From the NCBI GenBank assembly GCA_018817905.1, contig JAHISS010000079.1, forward strand, positions 1 to 6,190: DNA of 6,190 nucleotides, given 5' to 3'. The notes under the pieces are model-generated. The model saw nothing but the letters and a program-made list of their open reading frames with translations, did no database searches and had not been told where the DNA came from. Below are positions 4,158 through 6,190 of the stretch, in pieces. How positions within the stretch are numbered: the stretch's first letter is position 1; every line of letters starts with the position of its first letter. A program made the position numbers and the translations under genes. The DNA comes from Nanobdellota archaeon (GTDB taxonomy: Archaea > Nanobdellota > Nanobdellia > Pacearchaeales > GW2011-AR1).

Positions 4158-4703
4158 ATGGACACGTATAAAACAAAATGGACACGATTGCAGTGCGGGA
4201 TATTTAGATTCTTGTGCATCAGGGCGGGAATGAAATTTAATGGCCGGGGGATTGCGAAGGAGTTGAAGGTTTCGCCGACAGCTGTGGCTAATGCTTTGCC
4301 AGAGCTTGAGAAAGAAGGTTTGATTAGAGTGGAGAAGTCCAAAACCATGAATCTGTTTTCTATTGAGTTTAATAGAGATAACCGAAATGCAATTGATTTG
4401 AAAAGAGTTGAAAATTTAAAGCAGATATACGAGTCTGGATTAATTAGTTTTTTGGAGGAAAAGTTCGCAGGTGGGACGATTATACTCTTCGGGAGTTATT
4501 CTTTGGGGTGGGATGTAAGCAAGTCTGATATTGATATTGCCATTATTGGAAGGAAGGACAAGACGATTGATTTGGGAAGGTATGAAAAGTTATTGGACCG
4601 GAAGATAACTATTAATTTTTATCCTTCATTTAAGGACATACATAAACATTTAAGGAACAATATTCTAAATGGAATATTATTGTCTGGTGGTATAGAGTTA
4701 TGA
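4158..4703 (+). CDS. wHTH-MNT fusion: minimal nucleotidyltransferase antitoxin, module B
   Basis: A 181-aa paralogue of the 1884 protein with the same architecture. The winged helix spans about residues 11-74 (helix-turn-helix G-I-A-K-E-L-K-V-S-P-T-A-V-A-N-A-L-P at 31-48), followed by a linker helix and a nucleotidyltransferase domain with GSYSLG (112-117) and SDIDI (123-127). As in module A, the expected third acidic position lies in a strand without one (R-K-I-T-I-N-F-Y, 148-155), so both copies share this departure. The catalytic domains are about two thirds identical; the DNA-binding halves are more diverged (roughly 45%), yet the operators are nearly identical. By family precedent it would AMPylate and silence the HEPN partner; autorepression through its own wHTH is inferred. 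The stop TGA overlaps the next start in an ATGA, so the two proteins are probably made in step. Confidence 0.9.
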   Translation: MDTYKTKWTRLQCGIFRFLCIRAGMKFNGRGIAKELKVSPTAVANALPELEKEGLIRVEKSKTMNLFSIEFNRDNRNAIDLKRVENLKQIYESGLISFLEEKFAGGTIILFGSYSLGWDVSKSDIDIAIIGRKDKTIDLGRYEKLLDRKITINFYPSFKDIHKHLRNNILNGILLSGGIEL

Positions 4704-5170
4704 GATTGCCTAAAGATTTTGAAAGTTATGTTAGAGAAGGAATGATTCGTAGAACTGCGATAAACAAAGAGAGAGCAGGATTTTTTATTAATGAGTCTGA
4801 GATATCATATGGTGGTTTGAAGAAAAGGGTAGGTGTGATGGGGATAGATCGTGAAAACTCGAATTCAATAATTAAGGACTGTTATGATATAATCCTGGAA
4901 TTAATCAGGGCTAAATTGTTGTTGGAGGGATATGTTTCTTCTGGGAACTACGCACACGAAGCCGAGATTTCATATTTGAAGGTATTGGGATTTGGAGATA
5001 ATGATCTTTCTTTTTTGAATGAATTAAGGTATAACCGGAATTCCATCATGTATTATGGGAAATTATTGGACAGAGATTATGCAGCTTTGGTGTTTGAATA
5101 TTTGGAAAAGATATATAATGATTTAAAACTAAAGGTGAAAAATGGCAAAGAAGGTGATGAATTATTCTGA
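4700..5170 (+). CDS. HEPN-domain protein, putative toxin partner of the MNT protein, module B
   Basis: A 156-aa paralogue of the 2433 protein: R-E-G-M-I-R-R (12-18), D-C-Y-D-I-I (60-65), Y-A-H-E-A-E-I-S-Y-L (84-93) and R-Y-N-R-N-S-I-M-Y-Y-G (110-120). Here too the R-N-x-x-x-H of canonical HEPN RNases is R113-N114-x-x-x-Tyr118-Tyr119. The start overlaps the MNT stop by 4 bp, with GGTGG (4686-4690) as ribosome binding site 9 nt upstream. The C-terminus is about ten residues longer than in module A, and its last nine codons overlap the DNA ligase start in another frame, as if the gene end were formed by joining to the ligase. Only one of its seven alanines is GCG, against about 21 of 29 in the ligase, which suggests a different history from its downstream neighbour. 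Confidence 0.88.
   Translation: MRLPKDFESYVREGMIRRTAINKERAGFFINESEISYGGLKKRVGVMGIDRENSNSIIKDCYDIILELIRAKLLLEGYVSSGNYAHEAEISYLKVLGFGDNDLSFLNELRYNRNSIMYYGKLLDRDYAALVFEYLEKIYNDLKLKVKNGKEGDELF
5111..5118 (+). promoter_or_regulatory. Possible internal TATA box for the DNA ligase
   Basis: ATATATAA lies inside the HEPN coding region (codons for K-I-Y-N-D) and is centred about 27 nt before the ligase ATG at 5142. This would let the ligase be transcribed independently of the toxin-antitoxin operon. The equivalent stretch of module A (TTTATGATAG) is a weaker match. Positional inference. Confidence 0.4.
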
Positions 5171-6190
5171 TTTCGTAGAAGTTTATGAGGGCCTTTATGG
5201 GACGACGAAGCGGCTTGAGAAGGGGACTATTCTTGCGGGTTTTTTGAATAAGCTGGCCAAGGAAGGGGAGCCGGAGTGGATTTATCTTTTGAGGGGAAAG
5301 GTTACGCCGGATTATGATGATAGAATTTTGGGGATTTCGGATAAGCTGACGATTAAAGCGATTGCGTTTTCTTTTGGTGTGAAGGAAAGTGAAATTGTTA
5401 AGAAGTATAGGAAGATTGGGGATATTGGGGAGTTGGCTGAAGAGTTTGCGGGGAAGAAGAAGCAGACGAGTTTGTTTTCTAAAAGGTTGACTGTTGGGAA
5501 AGTGTTTGGTAATTTTAGGAAGATAATGGAAATTGAGGGGAAGGGGGCAGTGAGCGGGAAGACTGCTTTGATTGCGGAGCTGTTGGGGCAGGCGAGCGGG
5601 AAGGAAGCGAAGTATATTGCGCGGACTTTGGTTGGGCAGTTGCGTGTTGGAGTTGCGGATGCGACGGTGCGGGATGCGATTGCGGAGGCGCTGTTCCCGG
5701 ATGAGAAAAAAGAAATGAGTTTGAAACTGGAGATTGCTTACGATATGGCAAATGATTTTGCGGTCGTGTTTGAGGCGGCTTCTAAGGGAAAGAAGGAATT
5801 AGATAAGATTGATATTGTTTTGGGGAGGCCGATGAATGTAATGCTGCCTGTTAAGGTTACAGATATTAAAGAAGCGTTTAGAATCTGTGGGAAGCCGGCG
5901 GCGATTGAGCATAAGTATGATGGTTTTAGGGTTGTGATAAATAAAGTTGGGAATGATGTTTCTTTGTTTACGCGGCGTTTGGAAAATGTTACGAAGCAGT
6001 TTCCGGATGTTGTCGCGACGATTAAGAAATACGTGAAGGCGAAGGAGATTATTTTGGATTCGGAGGTCGTTGGTTATGATCCGAAAACTCGGCAACAGCG
6101 GCCGTTTGAGGCGATTTCTCAGAGGATTAGGAGAAAGTATGATATTGAGAAGCTGGAAAAGGAACTGCCTGTTGAGGTGAATGTTTTTGA
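5142..6190 (+). CDS. lig: ATP-dependent DNA ligase, N-terminal 349 residues (3' end outside window)
   Basis: An open frame from 5142 to the right edge with no stop, encoding most of an archaeal type I ATP-dependent DNA ligase, which seals nicks in replication and repair through an enzyme-AMP intermediate. The N-terminal DNA-binding domain (about 1-225) opens with Y-S-D-F-V-E-V-Y-E-G and T-T-K-R-L-E-K, and includes Q-L-R-V-G-V-A-D-A-T-V-R. The adenylation domain begins at about 230 and carries the nucleotidyl motif K-Y-D-G (258-261, Lys258 the AMP acceptor), F-T-R-R-L-E-N and the metal-binding I-L-D-S-E-V-V-G-Y. The rest of the adenylation domain and the OB-fold lie beyond the window. ATG 5142 has AGGTGA (5133-5138) upstream; ATG 5157 (MNYSDF) matches the usual family N-terminus and is a real alternative, which would make the lysine residue 253. 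It overlaps the HEPN gene by 29 bp. GCG-rich codons resemble radB. Confidence 0.95.
   Translation, partial: MAKKVMNYSDFVEVYEGLYGTTKRLEKGTILAGFLNKLAKEGEPEWIYLLRGKVTPDYDDRILGISDKLTIKAIAFSFGVKESEIVKKYRKIGDIGELAEEFAGKKKQTSLFSKRLTVGKVFGNFRKIMEIEGKGAVSGKTALIAELLGQASGKEAKYIARTLVGQLRVGVADATVRDAIAEALFPDEKKEMSLKLEIAYDMANDFAVVFEAASKGKKELDKIDIVLGRPMNVMLPVKVTDIKEAFRICGKPAAIEHKYDGFRVVINKVGNDVSLFTRRLENVTKQFPDVVATIKKYVKAKEIILDSEVVGYDPKTRQQRPFEAISQRIRRKYDIEKLEKELPVEVNVF

Noticed and set aside
4100..4348. Minus-strand open frame across the module B promoter and wHTH region
   Set aside because: Antisense to a well-supported gene and its promoter; no start signals, and the same kind of shadow appears opposite module A because the coding sequences are related.
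5515..5751. Minus-strand open frame rich in Pro, Ser and Gln
   Set aside because: Shadow of the G/C-rich ligase coding sequence read in antisense; no promoter or ribosome binding site.
1..6190. CRISPR arrays, tRNA or rRNA genes
   Set aside because: No regularly spaced repeats, no cloverleaf-like or ribosomal RNA sequence was seen on either strand by reading; the intergenic spaces are too short for most of these.

Overview
The window looks archaeal, and probably comes from a small-genome DPANN-type lineage (Woesearchaeota/Pacearchaeota-like) or a euryarchaeal relative. The reasons are a RadB recombinase paralogue, an archaeal-type ATP-dependent DNA ligase, a TrmB-family regulator, and A/T-rich TATA boxes centred 24-30 nt upstream of most start codons, so most transcripts would be leaderless or nearly so. 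The phylum is an inference from gene content and codon style; no rRNA or tRNA gene is present to confirm it.

Layout. At the left edge, on the minus strand, is the first 23 codons of a CxxC zinc-ribbon protein that resembles an IS transposase N-terminus, with a strong ribosome binding site inside an inverted repeat (1-116). Divergent from it is a small papain/transglutaminase-like protein (183-557), followed by radB (585-1271). radB converges with, and overlaps by 4 bp, an unrecognised 142-aa gene on the minus strand (1268-1696). Next come two paralogous two-gene modules. Each encodes a winged-helix fused to a minimal nucleotidyltransferase (wHTH-MNT), followed by a HEPN-domain protein: module A at 1884-2885 and module B at 4158-5170. 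Between them lie a TrmB-like regulator on the minus strand (2895-3602) and a divergent small, probably membrane protein (3662-4042), which share a control region with a perfect 10-bp inverted repeat. The window closes with the first 349 codons of a DNA ligase (5142 onward). It overlaps the end of the module B HEPN gene by 29 bp, was found by translating to the open edge, and has no stop codon inside the window.

How the parts may work together. The MNT-HEPN pairs look like type VII (MntA/HepT-like) toxin-antitoxin systems in which the nucleotidyltransferase carries its own DNA-binding domain. Both modules share an almost identical 29-bp promoter/operator block just before the MNT start, with a palindrome over the predicted transcription start, which suggests autorepression and perhaps cross-talk. 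Both HEPN proteins have Tyr-Tyr where canonical HEPN RNases have the catalytic His (R-N-x-x-x-Y-Y-G), so this may be an atypical or non-RNase branch. Module A sits beside the radB/142-aa convergent pair, and module B is fused by overlap to a DNA ligase.

Base usage is mosaic. The ligase uses GCG for about three quarters of its alanines. The HEPN genes and the small membrane protein hardly use GCG, consistent with accessory genes set among core repair genes. There is no gap over 300 bp without a gene; the largest intergenic stretches (1697-1883, 4043-4157, 70-182) hold promoters and repeats described below.
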